Positions 1 to 12,280 of a DNA stretch of 64,000 nucleotides are shown piece by piece. A program made the position numbers and the translations under genes. The stretch spans positions 92,096,321-92,160,320 of the forward strand of contig NC_083341.1 of the NCBI RefSeq assembly GCF_019175385.1, in the 5' to 3' direction. How positions within the stretch are numbered: the first letter of the stretch is position 1; each line of letters starts with the position of its first letter. The notes below the pieces were generated by a model that was not told the origin of the DNA, made no database searches, and saw only the letters and a program-made list of their open reading frames with translations. Source of the stretch: Lycium barbarum. Its lineage: Eukaryota > Streptophyta > Magnoliopsida > Solanales > Solanaceae.

Positions 1-1768
1 TATGCTCATATCAATAGGCAAATAAGAATCGTAGACACGTTCGGAAGCATATCCAATAGAACTTGGGAAACCATGGATACGTATCAAAGCCATATGAAAC
101 AGCTTATGGAAATCAAGAACGTTAGCCATCCTAGTGGCTCTAAGAATAGGAATCTCTTTGAAATCATACATATACATCATATACTCGTTTCATAGGGATC
201 ATGCCAAAAGAAAGAAAGGGTAAGCCTTACATACCTGTGCCACGCCTTATTAGCTACGCTTATTTGTCCTAAACTTGCTTGTCTACATTCAAGAAGATTT
301 TACATAATCATTAGACTCATCGACATATACTTGTCTTAGTATTCCAAATGAGTTCACTTATATTCTACCGAAATTTCGGCAGCATTTCCCCTGTAAACAC
401 ATCATCCCCGAGAATCTAACTCGGCCAATTTATCAACAACAAACCCGAGAGTGCAACTCGGTCAAATTATCAATAGCAATACAAACAATCATATCTTCCA
501 ACTTCAACAATTATTTCAAAATACGTTGTAACATTAACAATTCTTTCTACACAATCCGACGACATTCCATTTTTAATCAATTCAATCACATGAAATCAAG
601 CCAACATCAATGCTTACATATTCAAATACTTGCCCAAGACCTTACAAACACAATTCGAGAATACTTCAAACAAGTCATACAATATTCAAAACAATCTAGC
701 CAATGTCCTATTTCACCGGAAACCTTCCAAAAGCAACAACACACTTCCTTCTTTCAAATTTAATTACAACAACCCAACTTACAATCTTCCAAACACATGT
801 CTCATTTCCAATATTCATGAATTATATTTACAACATACACATTAGCAACTCTATTCTTATAATTATAAGGAACCATACTAATGTCACATTAACTTCTTCC
901 ATAATCCACAAACGATTACAACTTCATTTTCAACCATTAAAACCTCATTTTACATCATAGAATCCACAACACAACAACAATCAAATTACTAAATCAAAAT
1001 CAATTCATTTGTTCTACACAATACAACTACATTCGGCCACAACATCAGCCCACACGGCTACAACATAGCATCCACACTTTCATGAATTTCATCCATTTCT
1101 TCACTCTACAACACATACAAACCACCCATAACATATAAAAGAAGATGAAACCTTACCTTTTTCACTTAGTTCTTCAACTTGGCTAGAATTATGCCTTGCA
1201 AGAATGAATGGGTTTATTGCTCCAACAACCAGTCCATGTTAATTAGGGCCTTCAACTTGCTTGGAACACTAGGAGAAAACAATTTTTCTTGATGAATTTC
1301 CATGGCACTAAATTTTCTTGCCATGGCCGAACCTAGCTCCTCTTCTTTCTTTTTCTTTCTTTTTCTCTAAGCTTCTTGAATCTTCCCAAATGTTGAAGAT
1401 GAATAAGATGATATACTTATCATCTTTTGGACCATTTATTTTAAACTTCCATATGGGCCAAGGCCCACTATAACTTGGACGGCCACATGGCCATTTGTTT
1501 CAAGCCCATTTTTTTTTTTTTTTGTAATTCATGAAAAATTATTTTCCTAATTCCAAATTTGCCCTCAGCCTTCCTCATTATTTCCATGAGCCATCTTGTG
1601 AATTTCCCTTTTTACCCTTAGCCTTTCTCAATATTTTCATACCAATAGTATTCATAAATAATATTCACAAATAACTTGCACACTAAAATAGTTTTGAAAA
1701 ATGGTCTTGCCTTCAACGTACCACGACTACCTCGAAATATCCGAACGTACAAAGTACGGGCTATAACA
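1..1768 (-). repeat. Element Y: partial LTR (same family as F, S and L3), cut by window start
   Basis: This is the 5' (U3-side) part of a minus-strand LTR. It ends at 1768 in ctataaca, the reverse complement of an LTR start TGTTATAG, and the next bases (cataa, 1769-1773) would be the target duplication. It aligns along its length with the right LTR of L3 (about 57060-58968): both carry the pairs of 'ccgagaat..aactcggcc' near 408-460 and 57710-57765, the 'atttcggcagcatttcccctg' stretch and a run of T near the end. The block agccttacatacct is at 223-236. No coding sequence is seen; the small open frames are AT-rich chance frames. The other end and the partner target copy lie outside the window. 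Confidence 0.8.
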
Positions 1769-2433
1769 CATAAAACATACCTTATCACTTGGAAATAAGC
1801 CTTGAGTTACTCCACCCCATTAGAATGAAATCCTCCGCTTGCATGCCAAAGAAATTCTTACCCTTCACAAACCCTAATAGGCTTCCTAGTATTTGAATCT
1901 CTTAATTCTTGGCTTTGATCTTGCCTTTTTGGTATAGATTGTTATGAAAATGGAGGGAGGGTTTTTGGAGGGTTCTAGAGAGATATAGAATCTGCTTTTT
2001 GTGGAAAATAATGAAATAAAACGTGGGTTCTTATATTTATAGACAGGGCTGGAAACTTCCAGATCGGCGGGTCGACGAGCAGGGTCGACGGCTCGTCAAC
2101 AGTCAACGACTCGTCGACGTGCGCCGTCGATCCTCCGACTGAGATGTCTGATCGCAGAACCTCGTCGACAGTGCCAGGCGACTACTCGTCGACGTGTTGA
2201 CGGTCCGTCCCTTGGGCCGTCGACGCTGACTGGTGTAAGAAGTTTCCTGAACTGCTCTGATTCAATTCGTTTCACTTCCAATTCCCTCGAAATGTCCAGA
2301 ATACATACTTATACACCTGTACACATACCAAGAAAAATATTTAATAACCAAGACTTTGGTGCGGGCTACTGTACCGACGGTGTACACCACCAATAAGCCG
2401 AAATTTCCTTGAAATAAAATGGGAGGTGTAACA
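1769..2433 (-). repeat. Element X: LTR remainder carrying insertion Y
   Basis: Sequence between the end of Y and the end of another LTR at 2433 (gggaggtgtaaca, i.e. a minus-strand LTR beginning TGTTACACCTCCC). D sequence resumes at 2434 (ggaac), as seen by comparison with 10617 onward. A donor-like AAGGTA motif lies just inside, read on the minus strand near 1785. It holds a GTCGAC-rich inverted repeat cluster. No gene seen. The left end and target copy are outside the window. Confidence 0.65.
2067..2225. repeat. Cluster of GTCGAC-centred inverted repeats in the X LTR
   Basis: Repeated ctcgtcgacg, gtcgacggctcgtc and cgtcgac words, each with the palindromic core GTCGAC, are packed in about 160 bp. 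They lie 210-370 bp from the LTR 5' end. The position matches the inverted-repeat clusters of the other LTR families here, but the motif is specific to X. Confidence 0.7.
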
Positions 2434-3813
2434 GGAACAAAGTTATAAGATGAGATCAACATCAATGAATAACAATAATAGCCATGAAACAAGCTCAAGG
2501 ATATCACAAGAACATCGGGAACTGTAAGCTTTGGTAGTTTCAGAAACAAGGTTATTGAAGATGTCATAAATAGGTTCACAACAAAGGAATCATGCGTTAA
2601 GAAAGAAAGGTTTAGCCTTAACATACCTGGAAGCTTACTTTCCGACTTTTCAACCTACCTCCTGTCTTGCAATCTAGTTATAATCGTTCATAGTCTCGTA
2701 ATCCACATATAAGACCATTCATACTATTGTTAGGCGCACCATCTTAAACTTATCTCAAGCCTTTAATTAAAATTCATTTGTAATCTGCCAAAATTCGGGC
2801 AGCATCACCCCTGTTTATATGCCTAGCCCAAAATCACGATCCAACTACCAACAACAACAACAACAACAATAACAACATCAACAACATCATTTCCAACACA
2901 ATCATGTTCCATAAACATCCCACATGATGTTTTTCAAGTTCCACAACTTATGACTTCGTTATACGACTATTTAACAACTTTATATCAGTAAATAAACCGA
3001 AACTAACATTAATAAGAACATATTCATACCTTACTACCGTTAATATTGCGATATCTTCATTTCCCCCCTTGAAATTGAGCCAAAACTCGTCGCTATATGA
3101 TTTTATTATCACAACTATACACTGTTCGGACTTAAATTCAGAGATTTCACTTAACTTGCGCTAAAACTCAATGGACGGAAGTTGGGGGATTATTCTGGAG
3201 AGTTTGGGATATTTTGAGAGGTTTTTGGATGAAAAATTAGGGGTATAACCCCTTTTATAAGGTTCTAAGGTCGGTTCGGGTACTGTAGCAACGCGGCTAC
3301 TATAGCAACTCGGTTACTGTAGCTCGCGTTTTTGCTCTATCAGCCTAACTTGTAACGTCCATAATTCTCTACACCGATGTCGTATCGACGAGAGGTTTAT
3401 TGCGTTGGAAACTAGACTCGACGAATTTCATTTTAGAATTTTGAAACACCTTAAAAATCCTAATATACTAGGAGATATACCCATCCAAATTTGACTGAAA
3501 ATTTTGTCCAAAATTCTACCAATTTTCAAATTTTCGACAAACTTATTTTCTTCAATTTGCTTGGTCCCGGAACCTTTCGAAACTCTCCATACATGATATT
3601 TATCATTAATCATACTTGATAATAGTCATGTCCTTTGGTTCCAAGGTTGTCCTTCTCGGTTATGACTTACGAGATCGTAATTCATCCTTTACTTATACAG
3701 TATACTTGATAATGCTTCGTTCCTCATAATCCAAAGTTGTTTTACTTAGCCATAGCTCGACATACTTACGTTCAAATTTAATAAGTGCTTCTCTGAAAGT
3801 ATGGGGTTTAACA
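2434..3813 (-). repeat. D left LTR (3' LTR in element sense), U3 side
   Basis: It aligns collinearly with 10617-11183 plus 21554-22385 in the right LTR: shared 'ataagatgagatcaacatc', 'attcgggcagcat' and the end 'ggggt(t/g)taaca'. Its end at 3813 abuts a polypyrimidine run on the plus strand, which is the polypurine tract of a minus-strand element. The conserved block agcctt(a)acatacct is near 2613-2627. A 'tactgtagc' repeat patch lies at 3275-3335. No coding sequence. Confidence 0.75.
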
Positions 3814-3850
3814 TCCTCCCTCCCTTTAAAAATATTCGTCCTCGAATGTT
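3814..3850 (-). other. D polypurine tract and adjacent hairpin
   Basis: The plus strand reads tcctccctcccttt (3814-3827) directly after the LTR, so the element strand has an AAAGGGAGGGAGGA tract that would prime plus-strand synthesis. Beside it aatattcg (3831-3838) pairs with cgaatgtt (3843-3850) around a tcct loop. The same hairpin sits beside the tract in A, B and L2. Confidence 0.75.
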
Positions 3851-3930
3851 AAACTCTGAGGGACATTAGTCCTTCTTCCAGCCACTGCCTTGTCCTTCTG
3901 GGCTGCTGTTGCTTTTCTCTTCATAGGCAT
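3826..3930 (-). pseudogene. D gag leader remnant fused to the 3' tail
   Basis: The ATG at 3930-3928 opens a 34-codon frame. Its first ~18 residues are rich in K and A (MPMKRKATAAQKDKAVAG) and match the gag start of L2 (49901) and L3 (55215), which also read AAQKGK-VA. The frame then runs into sequence next to the polypurine tract and stops at 3826. Everything from about codon 20 of gag to the end of pol is missing. It is very unlikely to make a functional product; it is useful as evidence that D descends from a gag-pol element. Confidence 0.7.
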
Positions 3931-4119
3931 CGCTAAAATCACAAATATGGTCAGGAGAAAGAGAATCCTCGTAACACGGTTCTATCGCACGATCTAAGAT
4001 AGGAAAGAAAGGAAATCTTCCTAAATGCCTTGCAGCCTCCTGTTTATAACTGTGGTGCACTGCACGCTATAAACAAGACTTTGCTAGACACGGCTTGTAG
4101 ACAACCCTAGGACAGACCT

Positions 4120-4131
4120 GCTCTGATACCA
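4120..4131 (-). other. D primer-binding site (tRNA-iMet)
   Basis: The minus strand reads TGGTATCAGAGC, the complement of the 3' end of plant initiator tRNA-Met, three bases from the inner end of the right LTR. The same site is found in L1, L2 and L3. Confidence 0.9.
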
Positions 4132-4541
4132 ATTTTCCACGCCCCAACCTTGGTGAGGCGTAATTTTCACCCGGCACTTTACGGAAACCAAGCGAACCAA
4201 CTGACAACTCATATCCTCTATGTCTCAAACGACAAAATAAGGCCACGAAGGCCAACTATGGATATAATAATCATGCGTACGCATATATACAATGGGCCTG
4301 CGCCGTCCACATATCCACTAACAAAACATAACGGAGTTGTACACAGGAATCTGTCTGCAAAGCCCCTATGAACATGACTGAAGTACATAAATCGGGACAG
4401 GGCCCCCGACATACCCTCTTGTCATAAAAAGCATATAGAACTCACACTCGGCAATGCTCCAGGAAGAAATGGAGCCCACCATTAAAAACTGGTACTTAAA
4501 AGCAGCCTATTGCGAAAGATCCTCGTCCCGTCTATCTACAC

Positions 4542-4577
4542 CTGCGGGCATGAACGCAGCGTCCGCAAGAAAGGACG
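4542..4577 (-). other. Twin hairpin, D LTR
   Basis: ctgcg (4542-4546) pairs with cgcag (4555-4559), and cgtcc (4560-4564) pairs with ggacg (4573-4577). Both stems are perfect 5-bp stems, about 410-445 bp from the LTR 3' end. Confidence 0.65.
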
Positions 4578-5312
4578 TCAGTACGAATAATATACCGAGT
4601 ATGTCAGGTGAAAATGTAATATAATCAACATATGCCCCAAAGAAAGAGGATAAGAATCAACCTGGCACTTCTGACTTACCGATGAGAATCTAGTACGCAT
4701 GTCTCTTAATACTCTCATATCTTTAACTGCATCTACGGACAATACTATATATCTAACTTACATATTGTCTTAGTGCTAACTGCCCAACTGATCAGTGGTA
4801 ACTGCCCGACCGGCCGTAGCACGGTGGTAATAACTGCCCGTCCGATTATCGCCCGACGGTAGAGCGCAGTGTCACGACCCTGCTAGGGGGCCGCGACGAG
4901 CACCCGGTGCTACCCCACCCGAGCACCCCCTTATCGTACATAACATAACATCTAGGTGAACCATAAGTCAATTCGTGCTTTTCTTATCGTTGATCATATT
5001 GATCCTATTAGATGACCATCATCATTTAACATATCATAGGCATCTGTGCCACATCACAAGTACAAGGACGACGTGGCTAACAAAAGACATACAAAACATG
5101 GACCGAAATGGCCGAACATCTCTACCCACATACACATGACTACGAGCCTCTAAGAATATGACATATCGTATGAGCTGGACAGGACCCCGCTATGCCCATA
5201 ATTATATACACAAAAGAATAAGTACCCAAAAACTACGGCTCTGAAAGAAATAGAGCTCTGCTATGCAATCTCTGAATAAGCAGCTATGGATCAAGTCTGT
5301 CTCCCTGTGCAC

Positions 5313-5349
5313 CTGTGGGCATGATGCAGCGTCCACAAACAAAAGGACG
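5313..5349 (-). other. Twin hairpin, A LTR (decayed)
   Basis: Stem cgtcc/ggacg is intact (5330-5334 with 5345-5349). The second stem has become ctgtg..tgcag through CpG-to-TpG type changes and keeps only three pairs. Confidence 0.5.
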
Positions 5350-6734
5350 TCAGTACGAAGAATGTACTGAGTATGTAAAGCATGATCAACATCAATATAA
5401 TAGATATCATATGAAAATAGCATAGGAGAGGAGGCAGTAATATCATCATCATCATGTCGCTTACCTGCATACATCGTCATTCGTATCCCATAATAATACT
5501 CGTACCATACTTGTGCTCATATTCGTATATATGCCCTTATTCGTATTCGTATACATAGTCTTATCACATTCATATTCATATTATATACATAGTCATTTCA
5601 TATACATAGCATACCCGACCTTATAGGATCGGTGTCTTATACATGCTTGGCCAACCAAGGCTCAAGGTCATACATACCTGGCCCTACCAAGGCATCAGGG
5701 TTATCCATACCATCTGCAGAGGTGTGCACGAGTTTCGTAATCGTATACATACTCTATACATAGTCATATACATATAGTCTTACCCGGCATCATAAGCTCG
5801 GGGTCTTATCATAGCCCTTCATAGGCATACATATACATATTTCATAGCTCATAAGCATCGCTAATCTCATTTTACTCTCATCATCATTATTATCCTCATC
5901 ATTATAGTTACATCTACATTATAGACTTACTCGTCATACGAGGAACATAGTATAATCATAGTACATATCAAGGGTCGTGAGCTTATGAGCTCGGAATGTC
6001 AACCACGTGAAGACAACATACTCATGTAGAGGAATTAGGAATTTGGCCAAGAACCATGCCTTATGAAAGAAGGGTTAGCCTTACATACCTTTCCGTCGAA
6101 CTATTCTACACTTGCACGTTCCCTTCCAATGCTAGCGTTTATACCTTTTTAATATCATAACAATGACCATTAGTCATTCACATTATCCACATTATCTAGA
6201 TTCCTCAATTTGCCTCTAATTCCGCCACATTCATGATGATAACACCCATCTTCGTCCATTCGTCTAAAGTGTTTAGTTCATGATCTTAATACCATTTATA
6301 ACACATTCATAACTCAACACAACAACATTCATAACTCAATTCAACTATTTCTCAAAATGTCACTATTCATCATTCATGACCTAGTTGACCACATTTTCTA
6401 CAATCCATGCATTTTAATTCTCCAATACCTTAAACATCTTGTAAAAATCATGAATCTTACCTTAGAAGTGGTAGGAACAAGCTTTGGTTGATAATCCTCT
6501 TCTTTGAGCAAAACCCTAGTTTTTCTCCATTTGGATTTCTTGACTTGGATGATCCTTGATGATTCCCTTATCCTTGATTCACTTGTCTTAATGTTATTGA
6601 TGGCTTATAATCGTTGAAAACTTATATAATCAATGTAGAGAGAAGTTCTAGAGAGAAGTGGTGTAATATGGAAATGAAATAAGACAAGTCTTGATTCTCA
6701 TATTTAATGAATTGGAAAATCTGTGCTGGGTGAA

Positions 6735-7115
6735 CAGTGGTCGTCCATGGAGGTTTACGGACCGTATTCCACTATACGGCTCGTCCTCCATGGGCGTATT
6801 TAGCCATTTCAAGAACCAGAAGCTGGGCTGCCTTCATGGTGGTTTACGACCATGGTTTACGGGCCGTAAATCAGTTTACGGCCCATCCACGAGGTCGTAT
6901 TTAACCATTTCCTCGGCTGGCAGAAAGTTGAAGTTTGGCATGCCAGTTTACGACCTGGCAGTTTACTGACCGTATACTAGTTTACGTTCCGTATTTTCAC
7001 TTTACGACCACTGACAGAAGGCTGAAGCTTTTGCATGGCAGTTTACGACTGCCAGTTTACGGACCGTATTGCACTTTACGGTCCGTATTTTGCAATATAC
7101 GACCACTGGGCAGTT
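6735..7115. repeat. TTTACGGnCCGTAAA inverted-repeat cluster in the A LTR
   Basis: Many copies of tttacggaccgta, tacgggccgtaaat and 'tttacgaccatgg' occur within about 380 bp. They are separated by 15-40 bp, in both perfect and one-mismatch form. The cluster sits 160-540 bp from the LTR 5' end. Confidence 0.85.
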
Positions 7116-7273
7116 TTGCCAACTTTCAATTTTTCTCATTTCTCGACTTTTCATTCTAATCATCCACATCCCTTTACATACATTTCCCATGAAACATTAT
7201 ACACTTGCACTCCTCGCACACATCATTAGTTCATTTACTTGCGTACCAACGGGAAATTTTTCGAGGTGTAACA

Positions 7274-7309
7274 TTCTACCCCCCTTAGAAACATTCGTCC
7301 TCGAATGTT
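7274..7309 (-). other. A polypurine tract and hairpin
   Basis: The plus strand reads ttctaccccccttag (7274-7288) next to the LTR, i.e. a purine-rich CTAAGGGGGGTAGAA on the element strand. Beside it aacattcg (7290-7297) pairs perfectly with cgaatgtt (7302-7309). Confidence 0.8.
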
Positions 7310-7478
7310 AAAGGCTTGGGGAATTCCATAAAAATTTCGCCAGAGTTTCCTCTGTAATGTGGCACTACCACCTTGTCACAACAACCCACAATAACAATGC
7401 CTCACAGGGCAATAATACAACAGCACTAGAAATTTGGCCACACACGACCTGAATGTATAAAAGGAAGACATGCATACC

Positions 7479-10460
7479 TTATGATTTTGACGTCTCATCT
7501 TGGACTTCTCCCAAGGGCTGAAATAAATGTGGGTATTTGGATCGCATATTCTCTTCCGCTTCCCATGTCATTTCCTCTCGATTGTTATTTCTCCACAGAA
7601 CTTTAATTGAGGCCACTTCTTTGTTTCTAAGCCTCCATACTTGCCTATCTAATATGGCAATGGGTATTTCATCATAAGTTAAGTTTTCTGTCACTTGAAT
7701 ATCATTCACTGGGACGATCCTCGTAGGATCTCCAACACACTGCCGAAGCATCGAGACATGAAATACTGGATGGACTGACTCCAAATCTGGAGGTAGATCT
7801 AGCTCATAGGCCACTTTTCCTATTTTGCGCACAATTTCGTGTGGCCCAATATACCGGGGACTGAGCTTCCCCTTTTTGCCAAATTTCATCACGCCCTTCA
7901 TCAGTGACACTTTCAAGAATACCCAATCTTTCACTTCGAACTCTAAGTCTCTTCGACGATTATCCGCATAGGACTTCTGACGACTTTGAGCCGCTAGCAA
8001 CCGATCTTGTATGAGCTTAACTTTCTCTATTGCTGGCTGGACCAAGTCTGGCCCTATCAACTTAGCTTCTCCGGTTTCAAACCACCCAATTGGGGATCTA
8101 CACATTCGCCCATATAGAGCTTCATACAGTGCCATTTGAATGCTAGAATGATAACTGTTATTGTAAGCAAACTCAATGAGTGGCAAATGGTCATCCCAAT
8201 TTCCTCCAAAATCTATCATACATGCCCGTAACATATCTTCAAGAGTCTGAATAGTACGTTCAGCTTGCCCATCGGTCTGTGGGTGAAATGCTGTGCTTAA
8301 GAGCACTTGGGTCCCTAAACCTTCTTGGAAAGACCCCCAAAACTTGGTTGTAAACTGAGTTCCACTATCGGAGATAATAGATACCGGAACGCCATGGAGT
8401 CTCACTATCTCTTTAAGATAAAGCTTGGCATAATCTTCTGCCATATAGGTCATTCTGATCGGTAAGAAATGCGCTGACTTTGTGAGCCAATCCACGATCA
8501 CCCATATAGAATCATATTTACGTCGAGAACAGGGTAACCCTGTAATGAAATCCATATTAATCACTTCCCACTTCCAAGTTGGGATTTCTATAGCTTGCAA
8601 TAAGCCACCCGGCTTTTGGTGTTCTATCTTCACTAGTTGGCAATTAGAACACTGAGCTACGAATTCCGCTACGTCTCTCTTCATCCCATTCCACCAATAT
8701 ATAGTCTTAAGATCATGATACATTTTCGTCGCTCTGGGGTGAACGGAGTAACGGGAACAATGAGCTTCTCTCAAAATCTGATGGCGTAGACCTGCCACAT
8801 CGGGAACACATAACCTGCCTCGACATCGGAGAATTCCGTCTTCCGAAACGTCAAATGATGACTCCTCCTTCTGAGGGAGTGTATCTCTGTACTGCATTAG
8901 CATGGGATCCTCATATTGTCGCTCTTTTACTTCCGCTACTAACGATGAAACTGTTGAATTCTGCATAGTAGCTCCGCTGCTACCTGAGTCCACCACTCGG
9001 ACTCCTAGGCTAGCAAACTGCTGAAGATCACGTGCCATCTCTTTCTTTTCTGGTCGTACATCACTTAGACTTCCCATCGACCTACGGCTAAGAGCATCAG
9101 CCACAACATTTGCCTTTCCGGGGTGGTACAAGATTTCAACATCATAGTCTTTTAGCAACTCTAGCCATCGTCGTTGCCGCAAATTCAACTCTTTCTGCTT
9201 GAAGATGTACTGGAGACTCTTATGATCTGTATAAATATCCACGTGGACACCATATAAGTAATGTCTCCATATCTTTAAAGCATGGACCACCGCGGCCAAT
9301 TCTAAGTCATGGGTAGGATAATTCTGCTCATGTTTCCGTAATTGTCTAGAAGCATACGCAATCAACTTACCATTTTGCATCAATACACAGCCTAGCCCGA
9401 CGCCTGAAGCATCACAATAAATAACATATCCTTCCAATCCCTCTGGAAGTGTCTAGAATGGGGCTGAAGTCAGTCGGTCTTTCAACTCTTGGAAACTACG
9501 CTCGCAAGCATCTGTCCATTGAAACTTAGCTGACTTCTGAGTCAACTTGGTGAGCAGTGCAGAAATAGAAGAGAAATCCTCAACAAATCTTCGGTAATAG
9601 CCTGCTAAGCCCAAAAAGCTACGAACCTCCGTAGGGGTCGTGGGCCTTGGCCAAGTCTTTACTGCCTCAATATTTTGGCTATCCACTCGAATACCGTCAG
9701 CTGCAACAATGTGGCCCAGAAATTCCACTGAGTTCAACCAAAACTCGCATTTACAGCCAAGGATAATACGCAAGTGATCCGCATGTTTTGCTTCGGATCT
9801 AGAATACACTAGGATATCATCGATGAATACAATCACGAATAGATCCAGAAAAGGCCTGAATACATTGTTCATTAAGTCCATAAACACTGCCGGTGCATTA
9901 GTTAGCCCAAACGACATTACTCGGAACTCGAAATGGACATATCTTGTTCTGAAAGCTGTCTTAGGGATATCTTTCTCCCTAACTCTTACTTGGTGATACC
10001 CGGACCTCAAATCAATCTTTGAAAACCATTTGGCACCTTGCAATTGATCAAATAAATCATCAATCCTCGGGAGGGGATACTGGTTCTTAATTGTCACTTT
10101 ATTCAATTGCCGATAATCAATGCACATTCTCAAGGAGCCATCCTTCTTCCGGACAAAAAATACGGGTGCTCCCCACGGGGATGAACTAGGCCTAATGAAG
10201 CCTTTTTCAAGCAAGTCTTTTAATTTCTCCTTCAACTCTTTCAACTCTGCGGGCGCCATCCTATAGGGAGGAATAGATATGGGTTTAGTGTCTGGCAACA
10301 CATCAATCGTAAAATCAATTTCCCGCTCGGGAGGAAGGCCTGAAAGCTCTTCCGGGAACACATCCAGAAATTCGTTCACTAACGGAACTGTCTGAAGAGT
10401 CGGCGACTCAGCTTCTACATCTTGGACTCATACTAGGTGATAAATGCACCCTTTCACTAA
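7479..10460 (-). pseudogene. A pol: RT-RNaseH-integrase-chromodomain, two in-frame stops
   Basis: This is the Ty3/Gypsy polyprotein without protease. Reading 10460 to 7479 it keeps one frame. The RT has the WGAPVFF and [10 protein letters not shown] segments and the catalytic FIDDILVYS (about 9817-9828). RNase H has CDASG, DLELAAV and YTDHKSLQ. Integrase has an H-H-C-X2-C zinc site and the DDE residues in [18 protein letters not shown] and QTDGQAERT. At the C end a chromodomain spans IAILDRQV to [12 protein letters not shown] at 10428-10430 (CGA in B) and TAG at 9453-9455 interrupt it. A 33-bp in-frame deletion next to KCEFWLNS removes residues present in B. The frame also continues upstream into LTR-derived codons. 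It is not functional as it stands, but decay is slight. Confidence 0.9.
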
Positions 10461-10604
10461 CGGTGCATTAGTTAGCCCAAGGCCGACGTGGCTAACAAAA
10501 GACATACAAAATATGGGCCGACATGGCCGAACATCTCTACTCACATACACATGACTACGAGCCTCTAAGTGTATGACATATCGTATGAGCGGGACAGGAC
10601 CCCG
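10461..10604 (-). other. A junction: RT-derived 20-bp filler plus LTR stub
   Basis: Positions 10461-10480 (cggtgcattagttagcccaa) repeat exactly the RT segment that encodes GLTNAPA (compare 9890-9909). Left of it is the protease/RT spacer ('KGCIYHLV' on the minus strand); right of it is LTR sequence starting ggccgacgtgg. The identical arrangement is in B at 18971-18990. At 10604 the LTR stub stops and D resumes. Confidence 0.85.
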
Positions 10605-11989
10605 TCTCACCTTGAAGGAATAAAGTCATAAGATGAGATCAACATCAATGAATAACAACAATAGCCATGAAATAAGCTCAAGGATATCACAAGAACATCG
10701 GGAACAGTAAGCTTTGGTACTTTTAGAAACAAGGTTATTGAAGATGTCATATATAGGTTCACAACAAAGGAATCATGCCTTAAGAAAGAAAGGTTTAGCT
10801 TTAACATACCTGGAATCTTACTTTCCGACTTTCCAACCTACCTCGTGTCTTGCAATCTAGTTGTGATCGTTCGTAGTCTGGTAATCTACATATAAGACCA
10901 TTCATACCATTGTTAGGCCTACCATCATACACTTATCTCAATCCTTTAATTAAAATCCATTTAAAATATGCTAAAATTCGGGCAGCATCTCCCCTGTTTA
11001 TATGCCTAGCCCGAAATCACAATCCAGCAACCAATAACAACAACAACAATACCAACATCAAAAACATTATTTCCAACACCATCATATTCCATAAACATCC
11101 CACACGATGTTTTCCAAGTTCCACAACTAACCAACTCGTTATACGACTATTTAACAACTTTATATCCGTAAATAAACTGACACTGTCACGCCCCGAAACC
11201 CACCCTAGACGTGACCGGCATCCGACGTCATGAAAAACATCGGAAGAGCCTAAACGACACAATAATAACACTTGAACCTACCAGGTTCAATATTTTCCTC
11301 CAACAGTTTATAAAAAAAATGTAACAACTCATGAATATATGAATTAAATCAGCGGAAATCTTTATAATTTAAATAATTCAACCAAAACATGATAGTGTGC
11401 CCGAAAGAGTTAAACAACAACTATTCTTCTATCTACATTCGAATGTATACTAAGGAGCTTCTAAGAATAAGGAATAATTTCTAACTCATCGGGACACAGC
11501 CCGGAAACTAATATAAACAAATGGAATTAAATAAATAGGGTGTCCCACGAATGAATGTGTGGGCATACAAATCAGCAACAATCGCAAGTCCTTCCTAAAC
11601 GCCCGGAGTATTAAGAACCTGCTCTTCATCGTTACCTAACATACCATAAAAAATAACAATGGTATGCGTGAGTACTTCGTACTCAGTGAGTGCCCCGGGG
11701 ACAATAAGTAATATGAAAATAAGGTATAATAATACATAAAGAAGCCAGTTCTGAAAAAAACTGTATGAAATCAGTGTAAAAGCAGTTATTCAACTGGTGT
11801 ATCTCAACAAGCATTATCAAAACCGATTAGGAAGCCTCTTGTCACTTACAACTTTCAAATATGCCTTTTACAATTGATCAAGATTGTTAACAATAGTGCC
11901 ATGAAATAATAGGAATATCACACTTGCCAATACAGGCCCAAGAATCACTCACATCAAAGGAATGACCGTAGAGGTTCCCTAAACACAGC

Positions 11990-12280
11990 GCACCACACCG
12001 GAATATGTAATTCTCGGTGGCTATCCTTCCCCCCAAATAGCTAGGTATAAACCACACTTCGGGTAACGAACCCGGTAGTGGCCACTTTTCCTCCCGAATG
12101 GCTAGGCAATTACCACACTAGGATCCATAGTGACTACCCTTCCTCCCGAGTAGCTAGGCATAAATGCACCGGAATATGAAATCCTCGGTGACCACCCATC
12201 CTCCCGAATGGCTAGGCATAAACACACCGGAATATGAAATCCTCGGTGACCAATCATCCTCCCGAATGGCTAGGAAAAAT
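11990..12280. repeat. Minisatellite in the C LTR
   Basis: About five degenerate units of 50-60 bp, each with ccggaatatgaaatcctcgg, gtgacc and 'cctcccgaatggctaggca'. The last two units (about 12170-12275) are nearly identical. Confidence 0.8.

Larger units (their letters stand above)
4870..7273 (-). repeat. A LTR (3' LTR), 2404 bp
   Basis: It begins tgtcacgacc and ends gaggtgtaaca, with TG..CA ends. It is near-identical over its length to the LTRs of B (13340-15750, 18991-21174) and related to solo LTR E. It contains a TATA-like stretch (minus strand TGTATATAATTATGG, near 5198-5212), the AGGTATGTAAGGCT block (6077-6090), a donor-like AAGGTAAG (6456-6464) and an inverted-repeat cluster near its 5' end. 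Which of the two AT-rich sites is the promoter cannot be decided from sequence. Confidence 0.88.
4870..10604 (-). mobile_element. Element A: gag-less chromovirus derivative in the D right LTR
   Basis: A has a complete 3' LTR (4870-7273), a polypurine tract, a long RT-RNaseH-integrase-chromodomain frame (7479-10460), a 20-bp filler (10461-10480) and only 124 bp of the 5' LTR (10481-10604). D sequence then resumes. There is no gag, protease or primer-binding site. The left junction gcgcag|tgtcacg is a normal LTR end, but the right end is truncated inside the LTR and no target duplication can be paired, so a later deletion took the rest of the 5' LTR and perhaps some D sequence. B shares the same internal junction. 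Confidence 0.8.

Noticed and set aside
630..960. Overlapping 71- and 85-codon open frames in the Y LTR
   Set aside because: AT-rich, low-complexity, no domain, inside an LTR whose homologue in L3 does not keep the frames.
2096..2624. Minus-strand frames of 61 and 120 codons
   Set aside because: The first is a by-product of the GTCGAC repeats; the second crosses the X/D junction at 2433. Neither can be an ancestral gene.
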